Shown here piece after piece: positions 32,657 through 45,260 of a stretch of 64,000 bases of DNA. Every line of letters begins with the position of its first letter. Position 1 is the stretch's first letter. The position numbers and the translations under genes are program-made. This DNA is from Tubiluchus corallicola (lineage: Eukaryota > Priapulida > Priapulimorpha > Priapulimorphida > Tubiluchidae), in assembly GCA_030141605.1 (NCBI GenBank), contig JAQGDQ010000179.1, positions 374,501 through 438,500 on the forward strand, given 5' to 3'. A model generated the notes under the pieces. The model was not told the origin of the DNA and searched no databases. It saw nothing but the letters and a program-made list of their open reading frames with translations.

Positions 32657-35600
32657 CTACTGATAGCCTTGTTGGTAAGCTCCGGTAGGCCGCATGTACT
32701 GTTGTCCTGGAGCACGAGAATAGGGATTGCCCGTCGAAGCTACTGGTGGCACCTGAGGGTCTGCGGATTGTGGTGTCTGCTGTTGTGCATAGTAGCCATG
32801 TTGAGCAGTGGAAACTGGGTAAGCTGAAAACAATAGCAAATCGTCATTGTTAAATTAAAACAAATTACTAACCGAGTTCACTTGCATTGCCGGTTGTATT
32901 TCAGAAGCCATTTAGAACACCAATTGGATGTCATCAATTGGATATATATCAAATTTGAACTTTGGAACCAACCGAAACTTGTAAAAACACATTGCATGAC
33001 TATACACATAGAGTAAAATGTCCTAAAAAGTGCTATTTTGGATGCCACATTGGAGGCAGTGACATAAATTGACATTAGCTTAAACCTTCTGTGGCCATAC
33101 TGATTTTCATGGTGTGCCACATTCAGAGGCACATTGCATATGTGGGAGCATATATAAATAACACAGATTTTAATCTTTATACATGTAAACAGATCAGTAA
33201 CTGAGCACTTGGTTTACAGAATTCATACCACGCTACTTTTAAGGTGAAATCTTATCTAACTAACATAAGCAGATGCTTCAACTATCTAAGAAAAACACTT
33301 CAACAAAACAAGATACAAAACGTTCTTTTCAAGATGCTTCACTTTTTATCTAACAACATTAAAATGTACACCAGTCTGAAATACTTAAGCAACTACGAAA
33401 ATAGCATGAGTGCTATAAGATGAGAAATCAGTTGACCCCATTAATCACCGTGAAGCTTAATTCAATAATGTCAGTAACGAAATTTTCCTATCATAATAAA
33501 CAATCAATCAAAATTCAACACATAACACCCAACATTTATATTCTAAGTTATAGCTTAAACACGCATTTTGGTTATCAACCCTGCCATTGTTAATGTCTCA
33601 AGATTCAACAGGGGTTGATTAAAACTTTTTTTTATATCAATACTTCACAGGTTTAAAAAACGCTTGTGACAGTGGGACGCTAATACTAAATCAATATTAT
33701 GATATTCGAGTTGCTGATGAATATCACTAGAATTAAGAAAGTATTTAACATACGTTGTTGTTGTTGTTGCTGCTGCTGCGGCTGCTGTGGAAGATAGCCA
33801 GGCATCTGTGATTCAGATGGTTGCTGTGTGATAGCTGGTCCTTGATTAAACTGATTATAAGGAGGTTGCTGAGGATGATAACCCTGTTGCGGGATTCCTG
33901 GTTGGCTTGGACCAGGATATCGTGGACCAGCAGGTATAGGCATGGCAGCTCCAGGCTTTTGTTGGCCTAACAAAAGAATTGGTAATAAGCACTGGTAATA
34001 GTGTGCAAAAGATAATGTTATTTCTTTTGGTTCAGAGCTAAAATAAGGGCACTAAATGGCCATAAAATGAAGATGGTGTCAGAAGTTACAATCACTGGTA
34101 TTTATTTGGAAAGTAATGTAAGATACCAAAGGACTAGTTCAAATCAGGAATATGGAGCAAATGGTACAGAAAGGCAATCGGGCATAATGTGAAGTAATGC
34201 GCAGAAAGTTTGGCTTGAAGAATTTATTTTTAGACCAAGTTGTTACGGGTAATTTCATTAAAAGTAATGCTCTTTTACAACAAAACTTTGTGATGTCACA
34301 GTCAATATTATTTGCTTTGCTAAGGTTGACTAAGGTTAACTGGCTATAGTAGTACACCTACGAAAAAGTCTATAGCCAGAAAACTAGCAAGGTGTACGAC
34401 TCCACCAACTACATTTTTAGTAACCTGAGCAAGTGCAGAGGTAGCTGTTGCTAAATACAGCAAATGTGAACAATAGTGAAAGTAGAACAATAAGTCAATG
34501 CGCAAACACAATATCTACCTTGTGCAGAATGCTGCTGATATCCAGGCCCTTGTGTGCTGGCAGGATATCCCTGCTGCTGATAGTACACTCCTTGTGGCTG
34601 AGCGCCACCGGGCTGTTGATAATGATACTGGTGCTGCTGCTGTTGTTGCTGCTGCTGGAGTCCTGTAGCCGAACTTCGACTAGAGACACTATCGGGAGTG
34701 TCAGACCGTGTTGACTCTAAAAATTAATAAACGGTCTTACAAAAAATAGAAAACACTTTCACATATTTAATAATAATGTTACAGAACTTCAATTAAAACT
34801 TTGGTTCACCTAATGCAAAAGAGATGAAAAAAATTTACATAATGTCAAAAACAGTAGAAAAAACAAAGTACGTGTATTTGACTGGAATATTACAAATACT
34901 GAGTGAAAGAAATTGTTCATACTCAATACAAAAAAAACATACACATACCAAAAATAGCATGCTGTTTTGCATAACAGTCAAGTGTTATAACATATAACAT
35001 TAAAAAGGAATTTTCCAAATTTAGTTAACGATATGTTCTAAATGCAAACAAATTTTGTCACACATAATTATAAGTGCAAGTTAACAAAAAAGCTGTCAGG
35101 TTTAAAGACCCACACAATCAATAATGAAATGACGCCATAAAACATTTTTGATATAACAAGGCATATAGTGTTAACCTTTTATGATACTTGTACATGTCTG
35201 GCATGTATGAGCTACTAACTGAAACTAATGTCTGGATGATGGTCATAAACCCACTTAAATGTACAGTACTGGCAAAGTTTGACCCAAGGCATTCCTTTGA
35301 TTGGGTAGTGACTTGATTAGGTGTGCTGTTTCCACAAAAACTGACTTTAACATTATGGACCTTAGTCACCTGGTAAAACAAATTAAGAAGATCGTTGTTC
35401 TTTTGGTGGAATGAAAGAGGTGTTGCAGAAATAAACTTCCATAAAGACAGAGTTCTGCAATGCCTTCAAGATCTAAATCGTGAATGAGGAACTGTGTACT
35501 GACATATGACAGCAGTGTGCACAATGTTTGCACATTATTGATCATTAACAGAATATATATAACATGTATCCACTTCCGTTTTACATTGTTCTAACCGTGT

Positions 35601-38600
35601 GAATATTGGTTAGCTAAACAAGCTTTATCTCACCTTCAGCGTTGATACCAAAAGACGACATAACTTTTTGTTGATCAGGATTAGGAGCAACGTGTCCTTT
35701 GTTCAGTGGATCAAATTCCTTACTTTCCTTTTTCACAGTTAAATTTTGTTCTTCTGAAATAAGTAAGTACCTTGAAATTTCAGAAAATAAATTTAGTAAA
35801 GAAGATTGTGAATAGGGGTGAGCAAATGCCCCATGAAATAGAATTCCTGTTGAATAAAATTTTCAGTTTTCGAATTCGAATCATATTGAATTTCAATATT
35901 TCGAATCTGAATTCAGTATTAAAGATATGAGAATAAATTTAGAATAAGTAACAAAAATCATAATGTGGACAAGAAACACAGTTTAGTCTCTGAGATGACT
36001 GTACATGTATAGCATCATGGCACTAATTTACTTTAAGATTATAATGAATTCTTTATGTAGCGAAAATTAAGACTCACAGTAAAAATAGTTTGGTGCACTT
36101 CTAGTGACCAAAAATAGTTCTAGTGAATCTACTCTAACTTACTGTTTTGAGCCTTAAATTGCATGTATGTAAATTGCCAGATGACTCATTAAACTTAAAG
36201 GATATCAGATAAGCACTTGCTTCTAGAAGCCATTCTAACAAGACAAATATTTTCTAAATTACTATAATAGGACTTGCAATGCAGCACATTGCTTTTATTC
36301 TATTGTAAAAACTAGTAATAATTTGAAAAATAACAGTGCACAAAAACTGAAGCTATATTCTTCTCACAGCATGATAGGTCAAATGTTTTAATGTCAAAGA
36401 ACAAAATTAAATTGGTGTTAAATTATTCAAATTCATTATTTGAGGTCCAAATCACAAAAAACTCACAGAAATCGTTTTTGAATGTTCGAACTTGAACATT
36501 CAATTGTGACCCTAATTGCAACTCAATGTGTAAATTTAAATCAAATTGCTGTCCAAAGTGAAATAACAATTTTAATGATACATCAATGAAAATGCTTTTA
36601 AAAGTATCAAGTAGCCCTGCTGTTAAAATTTAAGTTCAATTTTTTAACACCAATGATGAAAAATGAAAGCTTAGATTTAGAAGAATGGCATACATTTGTG
36701 TAAATATATTTATATTATAAACGCATTCTATATTTAATTTTTCAGCTTGCTGGAATGAAACTATTTTTTGCTATTTTACAAAATTAACAGGCAGCAATTT
36801 ACCTTTTGCTTTTTCCTCATCTGTTGTACTATTAACAACAGCAACAGGCACCTCTGGCTCAAGCGTGTCTAATAAAAAGTTCACTCTGTCTCTGATGTGC
36901 TGCAATTCTTGGCGGATGTTCTTCACTTGGTCACTTTCTATAGGCCGTGGCTTGTCATTCACTAAAACAGAAAGATTTTGTCAAACTTTGCTCATTGTAA
37001 CATAATCGCATAAATGCATGAAAGCAATACTACATTAGAATATCTCAAGACGGGGACTTGGACCCAAGACCTTCCGTTTTCCAGGCAGGAGATTATTGTA
37101 TGGTGTGTCAAGAGTCATACACCATGAAATTACTCACATTTATTAGCAGGTGATGCTCAATGTAATAAAAATAGACACATTCTAAATCACTAGTTTAGCG
37201 TGTACCAGAATAGCAGGACAGTTTTACACAAAAACATGACATTCTAGGCCAACTTGATTAACTTAAAAATCCCAGATTGCCTCATAAAATTTCATAATTT
37301 ATCAACAAAAATCTTATTAGCAGCACAATTTTTACAAATACCTCAGCAATGCATTATAATGAAATCTTACCAAATATGGTGAGCTTCAAAATTCTGCTGC
37401 ATTGGATGGCAAAAGAAACATCAGAACTATCAAATAGGGTAACAAAGTCACCATCTGGAATAAAAAAATTAATAACACCATTTTACTTTTCATAATTCAA
37501 CAAGTGCTACCATGAAATTATTAGTCCTATGCAAGAAGTACCTTAGATGTTGCAGAAATGAAAATAAATGTAAACAAACGGCTTATTAAACCTCTTTCTC
37601 TAGATATCGTACACATTAAATTTAGTTAGCTGCTTCAAAACATGGAATACGGACTAAAAAGAAAGCTTATGGCTTACTCAAAGAAACTTAGTTTCTTATA
37701 TAGTTAACTCATTCTCTCTGAAATATATGGACGGTTACAGATGTAAAAACAGCACAAGTATGACATAAAGAGCAAAGCAGAAATTTTATAATGATTTTGT
37801 TTTTTGAATAATTTTTAATTTTCCCTTAAATTGTTGCCCTCAAATATCAGAGGTGACCTAGTTTTTTGTGAATTATTTCATAATCACTTACCGGCTTTGA
37901 CGAAAATGTGATGAAGACTATAATTAATTTGATGAGCTCAACTCTTGCATTTACCGTATTTTCCCATGTATAAGAGACCCTTTTTTGCTCAGAATTTTCA
38001 CTTTAAAAATAGGGGGTCTCTTATACATGGGAGTAAGCCAACCCTTGGAGAAGTCTGCAGCTGGGTCCTCAAGGCATGGAATGGTGTAAAGCCAGAGGTC
38101 ATTATTAAATCTTTCAAGAAGTGTGGCATCTCCAATGCCATGGACGGCACAGAGGACAATGCCATTTTTGAGCAGAGTGACTCCTCTGATGATGAACTGG
38201 CTGGAATTGCTGAAGGTCTGACTCCAGTTGATATTTTTGATGAGAGTGATGAGGAATTTAATGATTTCTATGATGAATAAAGTTATTCATTACCAAAAAA
38301 CTTTTTTCCAGAATTTTTGCCTAAAAATTGAAGGGGTCTCTTATACACAAGGGTCTCTTATACATGGGAAAATACGGTACTTGCTACCTCATTTTAAAAA
38401 CAAAACAAAACGAACGACGGCTTTCTTTTAATTTTGTAGCGCCCAGCCAGAAGAGCAACAGCATTCGGATGTTGAAATAACAAAAGAAATATAATTTAAT
38501 AATAATAAGTCCATTTCACGTGTGAGATGACTACTTATTGATAGAGAAATTAGACAGAACCGAGAAATTAAGAGAAATCTGTTCAAAAAATCCACACATA

Positions 38601-39355
38601 ATCACTTTTTATCATTACCTAAAAATGGATTAATTTTCAACAAATTTTGTGTTTATTACAATTTTAAACAATCGGTCCTATAACACCAAGCTTATTGTTC
38701 AAAACTAGCATTTAATCTTGAATGGATAAGGAAAACTTAGCCAAAATTTGTAAGAGTTTATTTATAAATTAACAAAGAATAAATTTAAAGTGAAATACGA
38801 ATGATCCAACAAATAAGAAAAAAGAAACGATGAGATGTCTCCAACAAATAAGAAAAGAAAATGATGAAATGTCTAACATTAAATACATGTAGTAGTTTAC
38901 CTTCGTCTTTCTGTTTAATGGTAATATCATCACTAGTTTCAATTTTTCCACGAAAAACTCGTTGCATCATAAGAATAAGTTCATCATATGTTATGTCATC
39001 ATTGTAAACAGGAATTCGTCTGATATCATCTCCAAGTTGAGCCTAAATAATACAAACAATTGCAACATACATTTGAAATACAATGTTATTACATTTGCAA
39101 AACGCTTATTATCCGTAGGAGGGCGTCAATGTGTAAAACTTGCTTGGAGCAGACGGATGTCCACTATTTCAGTATAACAGGACAAATGCAGGATTAAAGG
39201 ATTAATGTTATTTCTTCAATGATTCAATATGGTTGCAGGAAAAAATTGGTCACAAATGTTAAGACTCTCAGCTCGAATGTAAGCATGATTACCTTTATAA
39301 TCAGTTTACCAGAAAGATCTATTGCCGGGCAGTTGTTCACTTGTCGACCATCCAT
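32657..39355 (-). CDS. TFG: TFG (TRK-fused gene protein), COPII/ER-exit-site organiser
   Basis: Eight exons give 1146 nt, 381 residues (human 400): 39293-39355, 38901-39042, 37371-37454, 36803-36961, 35634-35753, 34519-34716, 33754-33966, 32657-32823. TFG oligomerises at the ER-Golgi interface and organises COPII carriers leaving the ER. Seen: a PB1 domain at about 15-97 with [37 protein letters not shown] and the acidic OPCA-type loop around [20 protein letters not shown]; a coiled coil at about 105-130 ([20 protein letters not shown]); an [13 protein letters not shown]-to-VMSSFGI block also found in human TFG; then a Gln/Pro/Tyr-rich low-complexity tail ending QQGYQ. The Gln run is encoded by mixed CAA/CAG. 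Introns contain a pogo-like element and other repeats. An acceptor-like TTGTTTTTCAG lies 40 nt before the ATG, so a 5' UTR intron or trans-splicing is likely. Confidence 0.96.
35813..36514. mobile_element. possible hAT-like MITE in a TFG intron
   Basis: The ends resemble each other in inverted form: TAGGGGTGAGCAAAT on the left and TAGGGTCACAATTG read inward from the right. The 8-bp flanks ATTGTGAA and ATTGCAAC match at only five positions. The interior near 35870-35930 is rich in short TTCGAATTCGAA-type palindromes. An old element is likely, but the boundaries are weakly supported. Confidence 0.3.
37030..37140 (-). repeat. possible tRNA-derived SINE relic in a TFG intron
   Basis: On the minus strand CTTGGGTCCAAGTCCC (box B-like, about 37053-37068) follows a GGAAAACGGAAGG stretch. 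The copy near 49748 has CTTGGGTTCGAGTCC after a similar GGAAAG stretch, so the two may be one family. Box A is not clear. Confidence 0.3.
37952..38379 (+). mobile_element. 424-bp pogo/Tigger-like internally deleted transposon
   Basis: The element (37954-38377) lies between TA dinucleotides at 37952-37953 and 38378-38379. Its terminal inverted repeats, 37954-37980 and 38351-38377, are perfect over 27 bp and start CCGTATTTTCCCATGTATAA. Extra partial copies of the end sequence occur inside near 38010-38031 and 38333-38348. The middle encodes the tail of a pogo-type DDE transposase. Size, TA target site and coding remnant point to a deletion derivative of a Tc1/mariner-superfamily element, inserted in the TFG intron between exons 3 and 2. 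Perfect ends suggest recent mobility. Confidence 0.85.
38040..38280 (+). pseudogene. C-terminal remnant of a pogo-like DDE transposase
   Basis: The frame reads [20 protein letters not shown], then [19 protein letters not shown], then an Asp/Glu-rich tail ending FNDFYDE and a stop at 38280. Pogo/Tigger-type transposases have a C-terminal block of this kind (WVLKAW...[17 protein letters not shown]) after the DDE domain. The catalytic DDE domain and N-terminal DNA-binding domain are absent, so no active enzyme can be made. The open frame runs in from 37945 but its first part is terminal-repeat sequence. Confidence 0.75.
38811..38876. repeat. two tandem copies of a ~37-bp unit near TFG exon 2
   Basis: CCAACAAATAAGAAAA followed by GATGAGATGTCT-like sequence occurs twice in a row, ending about 25 bp from the TFG exon 2 donor at 38900. 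Confidence 0.6.
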
Positions 39356-40119
39356 AGTACTTGGTTTTCAGGTGACTCACAAGTATTAAATAAATCTGAA
39401 AAACAATATAGCAGTGACAGAAAGCATGTGAAATGGTGAATAATGGCATTAAAGTAAATTGCCTAAGTCTCAAAATAATGAAAGCTCAGCAATGTAATTT
39501 TCTATAAAGTCAGATACACTGCAAGACAGAATCTAACACTGGTAAGATGGGACACTACAGAAACTAACTAAATGCCAAAAATAATCCCAGACTGACAAGA
39601 AGTGCTGGATCCACTGAGTTTTTAAAAATACTTTAGTCACTTTAATGTGCAAGCTCATGGCCAAATGTACCTAATGCGTAATGCCCCACGAATTCTCCGC
39701 ACTATTTTTTCTAAATAAAGGAGTTCATTCAAAATAAGCTGTTTAGAAACAAAATGAACATGATTCATGTCTTTTTCGAACAGACACGGACAGATACAAA
39801 TTCAGGTTTACAAATTAAAACTGGTGAAGTTCAAATATTGATAAATCATGCTGCATTCATTGACACACTGAATTTCGTAGAAAATGTGCATAAAAGAGCA
39901 AAATCTAGGTACCAACAAAAATGGAGTTCGTTCCGACACAAATATAGCCTTTGCATAGGCGAACAGCATATCACTAGTTCATTGTTCATCCGATTTTGAT
40001 TTTTTCAACACATTTTGTACATGATGTTCATAAATGATTGTAATTCGTACCTCGAGGGTTTGACTGAATACAATTAAATGAGTTAGCAGTATAGTATATC
40101 AGAAGAAATCATGGAGGTC

Positions 40120-40760
40120 CATCAAGAGCAGAGTGTTCCCCAACAAGACGGAACTGTAATAGGGTCAATACTATTCCTAATGTACACCAACAATTTACCA
40201 GATAATTACAACTCATAAGTGAAACTGATTTTAGACAATAATCTACAGAACATTCATGTCACATAGGAACAACTGTGGACTGTAAAGTAATGTAAACTTA
40301 TTAGACAAATGTGCACATACTTACTAAATGCCTTTCAAAGTGGAAAAGTGCAAGGCCCTCCATTTAGGGAAAGACAGCGCAAGTCACTACTACATGTGCA
40401 ACAATACAAATCAGTCAGTTCAAGTAACAACATTGACAAAGCACAAGACTTAGGAATTGTAATCGACCAGTTCCTCGCATTTGATGAACACATCGACGAA
40501 ATATCAAAACGAGCTAGGAAACAATTATAAATGGAAAGGCGATGTTTACCTATGATATAGCTATTTTGTACAAAACATTCATAAGACCAATTCTGAACTA
40601 CGGTGATATAGTTTGGCGGAAAGTCACTAAGTTAGTACCAAAAACTAGAGATCTATCAAAGCAGAGAGAATGCAGACATTGAAGTTACTATCCCTACGTT
40701 TCAGAAAAGGTGACAACATCATGCTCTATTGCATCTCTATTAAACAACCGCAGAAGAATG
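40120..40760 (+). mobile_element. decayed LINE reverse transcriptase fragment
   Basis: Plus-strand pieces in shifting frames include GTVIGSILFLMYTNNLPDN (template-grip block), LGIVIDQFLAFDEHIDEISK (thumb), YDIAILYKTFIRPILNYGDI followed by VW, and a RKGDNIMLYCI-like piece. This is the CR1/Rex-type order, but stops and frameshifts break it throughout. It is a pseudogene fragment. Confidence 0.75.
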
Positions 40761-41069
40761 GTAATTCAATTCAAATTTATTTTCTCAATAGCAGTAAAAA
40801 TTCGACATAATTATTTTTACATTTCATTGCAATTGAGGAGCAGCGAAAGACCTATAGGTCACTTGATCAGCTGCCCCTTATTAAAAATACAAGCTTACTT
40901 ACAGGCGCATGACATTTTTAGGTGTTTTCATATATATATATAAAAAACATTATAGTATTAAAAATAGATTTGGTATTAAATTAAGTACTAAGTAGCAGAA
41001 ATGTATATTTAATCTAGTCAAATTTTTAAAGGGCAGAAAAATAGTAAACGAGAATTTCAAAAAAAAATT

Positions 41070-41400
41070 TCAATCAAGCAAAAGCAACAAATATCAACTC
41101 AAAGCAGAAACGCAATTCAACGCATAACAAAGCATAACATCAAGCAAAAAATTAATGGAATTCAATGTAGAGCAAAAAATAATATTGAACAAAAGCAACA
41201 AAAATCAACTCAAAGCAAAAACGCAATTCAACTCAGAATAAAAGGAAGTTATCACAAGCAATGCAAAACGGAATTTAACTTCTAGCAAAAAATTTATATC
41301 AAACAAAAGCAACAAAATCAAGCTCAAAGCGTAAAGAAAATAATTTAAACGTAAACAAAATCAAACTCAAAACGTAAACAAAATAATTTCTCATCAAATC
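41070..41400. repeat. degenerate tandem repeat, ~110-bp period
   Basis: Three diverged units share AAAAGCAACAAAAATCAACT followed by CAAAGCAAAAACGCAATTCA; units start near 41080, 41190 and 41300. The strand is almost purine-plus-C, with very little T in places. No coding potential seen. Confidence 0.6.
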
Positions 41401-42172
41401 CACATGAAGTGAGATATAAGGTCACTAAACCTAGATGTTGAAACAAGAACAGATTAATTTCCAGAGTGACAATGAGCGGAAATCCCTCACTACATCGATA
41501 TGGAGCACCACATCAACAAGTCAATTTACAAAAAATCGGGCGTACCATTTGGTACGTACTGGGACTAATATTCAGCGAAGTTCCACGATCCGTTCCAGCC
41601 CAACTGGACAATATACGTCTTTTAAAAATTCAATCATTCTACCGTCTTAAACTTTCATTGAACAACCACTGACCAGTTTTTCTCAGAATACCACAGCAAC
41701 CACCACTAGGCGGCACTTTCACGAGAAAGACAATCTCCAAGAAAAACAAAAATAACAAACGCAAGACAGAAAGTGAGAGACAAAACGATAGGCGGAGGAA
41801 TAAGGAGAGAAAAACAAGGGACAAAAAGGCAACAGGCTATATAAAGTCTTCGCCCCATAAAACTACGGTAATGTTTTCTTTATTTAAATGAAACCTAAAG
41901 CAATACTTTGGTGAGGTTACCTGCTAGCAAGTACAAGATTCTACAACAATATAAATTTCAGCAAAACTAATATTAACAAGCTTTACGTATTTTCATTAAG
42001 AAACTAATTAAGAAAAACCGACACCGTGTCAGAAAGTGACTCACCAGAAGCAATCGATTACTGATTTTAATTGCACACAGAGGCTCTTGCCAAACGCATT
42101 TAATTCAATTTCGTTTCTTTGCACAAAAACCTTGGCACAAGGCCCACAACAGTGCCACAGGCAAAGTTGATG

Positions 42173-42500
42173 TTATACTATTATGAATATGCGGTTAAGC
42201 GAGTACAGGCATAGAAGCCCCATATTTTCCCGCACAAAACTGTTGATTAAGGATTTAAAATTTACTGTGGTTGCTGCGGCAATCACCATGACAGGCAGAT
42301 TATTCCATCCATCCACAACTCTCACAGAAAATGAATATTTGCGAATGTCAAGACGAAAAAATGTGTAAAAGATATGTGGTGTAAATTTGAAATCAAGTTG
42401 ATCGTGTCGATGGTCTCGCAAACACACACTTTATATTGTGTTTGTTTGCTCGCCACAGGTGGTGAAGCGATCGAGCGTGTCCACCACATCCACGGCACAG
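42173..42500 (-). mobile_element. decayed LINE C-terminal fragment
   Basis: The minus strand encodes LDIRKYSFSVRVVDGWNNLP followed by a V...NFKSLINSFV segment; upstream in another frame is a DRFTTCGEQTNT-like piece. RT C-terminal ends of CR1/Jockey elements have R-x-x-FFS-x-RVV-x-x-WN-x-LP. Short and out of context, hence a relic. Confidence 0.65.
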
Positions 42501-43182
42501 TGCACCATGCTATGTGGCATGTACTGAACATTAACATCACGATCACTATCAAAATCAGTTCAAGTTTAAACTTCCAATTACAAAAATTACTCAATTATTT
42601 ATTTATTTGTATGATTTTCAGATTTTTTGATGGACGCCACACTGTCAAGTGTCGGCGAACTTATAAGAAAAATGCAAAATTGATCATCTTTTTGCAGTTT
42701 TTGTTAATGCAGTGAAACGCAATTATAGTCCCTAACGCAATTTCGCGAAACATGCAAACAATGAAACATGATAAAATAAATTTGACGACCAAGCACAGGT
42801 TAACAGAACGTTCTTTGCACTCCATGGACGTCCGCATCAAGCACATCTATAATTTATGATTAAGATTAAGAATAACATTAAGATTATTTATTTATTTATT
42901 TCCATTAAGTTTGACAGTACATAATAGACATAATATTAATGTTATAACAGTTTAGCAAACTGGTAAGTATTCGTTGGTCTAGCCTACTAGAAGTGATGTT
43001 AAAAAGAATGGTTAATTATCGTGTAGAAAAGTACATGACTGGATTAGAGTATAGTAAATTGTCTTTAGAAATTTGATCATTGAAGTTCATTTTCAGCATA
43101 ATAAAATGAGAAGTAAAAAGTATTGATATCAAGTGTGATAAATTAAGCAAAAACAAAATTAAATAATATAACATGATATATG

Positions 43183-43183
<1 letters not shown>

Positions 43184-43250
<67 letters not shown>
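43184..43250. repeat. (TAA)n microsatellite
   Basis: About 22 ATA/TAA trinucleotides in a row. Confidence 0.95.
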
Positions 43251-43689
43251 GAGCATAACACACGAGAAGCACCATTTTCTATGAGAACAACAATTGTGGA
43301 AGTGAATACAGGCATAAAACTCAAGTTTGTGTAACGTACAATGAAATAAGGCGAAATTAAACCAAATTATAAAAAAATCTATTGAAGGAAATAGCTCAAA
43401 TAAGGCTTGAATTAAAAAATTTAAACATTACCAGTGATAATATGTAATGGAAATTTTGGACAGTAAAAAAATGATATTGGAGCAAAATAAAAGCCTGTCA
43501 AAAGAAACACGCCAAAACAACTCAAAATGACTCAAGACTAAAGTAAAATTGTAAAACTTTTGACTTTCGTAGAATTGTGAATCTGACTGCAAACAAAGAA
43601 GCACAAAAAATTCAAAGAAATGAAACAAGACAAAATAACACTGATTTGGTTAACATTTAATTGGTGGTAATTATATAGCTGACAATAAT

Positions 43690-44110
43690 TCTCTTTTAAA
43701 TCTTTCAGCTAAAGCACCGGAGTTTGTGATAATGAGGAAGCGATGAGTTCCATAGTTTTACGTCCTCGGCGGTATTTTAGCGATTTCAGACCCAGCAAAA
43801 CATTGAAACGTTTAACGTAATAAAAATTATTTGCAGCAGACCTAGCTTGTATGATGTGTATGAATATTAGAAACAGTGGTGAAACAATTTGCATCTAGTC
43901 CAGGAAGTAATAATTGTTGCTCACATTGAAGCATAAATTTAGCAAGTTTTAATTTATGAATGTTATTTAGTTTGAGTATAAGCCGAGTTTAGAATAATGA
44001 GTGGCATATTCTCTAAATTTGGCAAACATAATTATTCTAACTATTTTATTTTGCTGGGTAGTCAAAGCAACGCCTTTAGCCTCCTCACCAGATCCACACT
44101 GCGCCATATT
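43690..44110 (-). mobile_element. decayed LINE C-terminal fragment
   Basis: Minus-strand pieces in order: TQQNKIVRIIMFAKFREYAT, then a KLAKFMLQCEQQ-like piece, a FTTVSNIH piece, ARSAANNFYYVKR, and a SLKYRRGRKTMELIASSL piece. This is the order of the C-terminal region of CR1/L2-type reverse transcriptases (QKK-x-VR-I, a FTxxSNIHxYxTR motif, then RGxKxWNxLP). Frames shift between pieces. Confidence 0.65.
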
Positions 44111-45194
44111 GATGTATGTCTGCACAATATCTGCAACGTTAATTTTAAAATTTGGAATAATCCGGAAAAAACAAATGAATTTACAAACGTATGTATCAGT
44201 TATTATGTCATAATAAAAACAGTAACAGACACACTAAGGGTTGAATTTTATTGCGAATTATTGTACTTCACTAGCCATAAGGCCTTTCTTATTTTGCAGC
44301 TAAAATTAATATTTACGTCTGGACAGCAGGCATTTAGCAAAAAGCACAGTGGTGAAATAGTAAAGCAAAAATTTTATTCAGGGGAATGGAATCGCCGCTC
44401 TTGCGCAAAACTTAATTGTGACTGTCAATAATTTTCTGCTTGTTCTTTTGTGTATAGCTGTTTCTGAGTCCGCAGTATATACAAAGAAAACATCCAGTCC
44501 ACTTTAGTAAATCTGTAACATTCTCAATTAAATCCTCGTCCGTTTACACTTTTTTAACTTAACTATTCAAGTTGGTTTTGGTTTGCCAGGTGGTATTTGC
44601 AAAATTTTACTGTTTCCTTAAAGCGATTCTTGCTGGTGTACTCATTTGGCAATTTGAGAAGGTGTTCCAGCTATTTTAGTCTTTGGAACTGGATTTTTGA
44701 ACTCCAGGGAATTTCTCTCATTCTAGTGGTAAATCTTTCATGATTACAAACGGAGTCAGCCATTTTATCTTTAAAACTGTCCGCGGATTTTGTCTCAATT
44801 CATCACTATGGTTCACCATGCTTGCCTTTGCCACTTAGTCAAAGCGCCTTAGTCCAAGGTTTACGCTTTGTGACAAATCCATAATCAGTTAGTCAGTCAC
44901 GTGGCATAGCAGACAGTTTTTGAACTTTTGATTGCAAATTTCATGGTAAGATCATCATCTAATTTATTATATTATATATCAAGTAAACAGTGTAATAAGA
45001 ACTACTACTACTAAATAGCAATTGCCATAGGGAGGACGAAATAAATTTAATTATAGCCTGCAGTGGCTGCCATCACTACCGTAGTCACATCCTTCTTGCT
45101 TAGTTACCTTCACAACATCAATTCGTGCACAGTGAACTTGGCTACGGTTTTGAGTCAGGAACCAAAAATACCGTGAAAATTTTGTGACATGAAA

Positions 45195-45260
45195 ATGGCG
45201 GCTTGTAAATCTCATGTTTTTATCGTACTAGTTCTGATATTTATAATCATATCTAACTAA
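45195..45260 (+). CDS. possible 21-residue hydrophobic small ORF
   Basis: The frame reads MAACKSHVFIVLVLIFIIIS, ends with Asn and stops at TAA. It starts in a fair context (AAAATGG) and is almost entirely a membrane-spanning segment. It could be a micropeptide or a chance ORF upstream of gene A. I do not recognise it and no homology is known to me; in AT-rich DNA such frames arise by chance. Confidence 0.15.
   Translation: MAACKSHVFIVLVLIFIIISN

Noticed and set aside
43997-44431. 144-codon plus frame
   Set aside because: No similarity recognised, and the opposite strand of its first part carries LINE-like blocks, so it is probably antisense of a relic.
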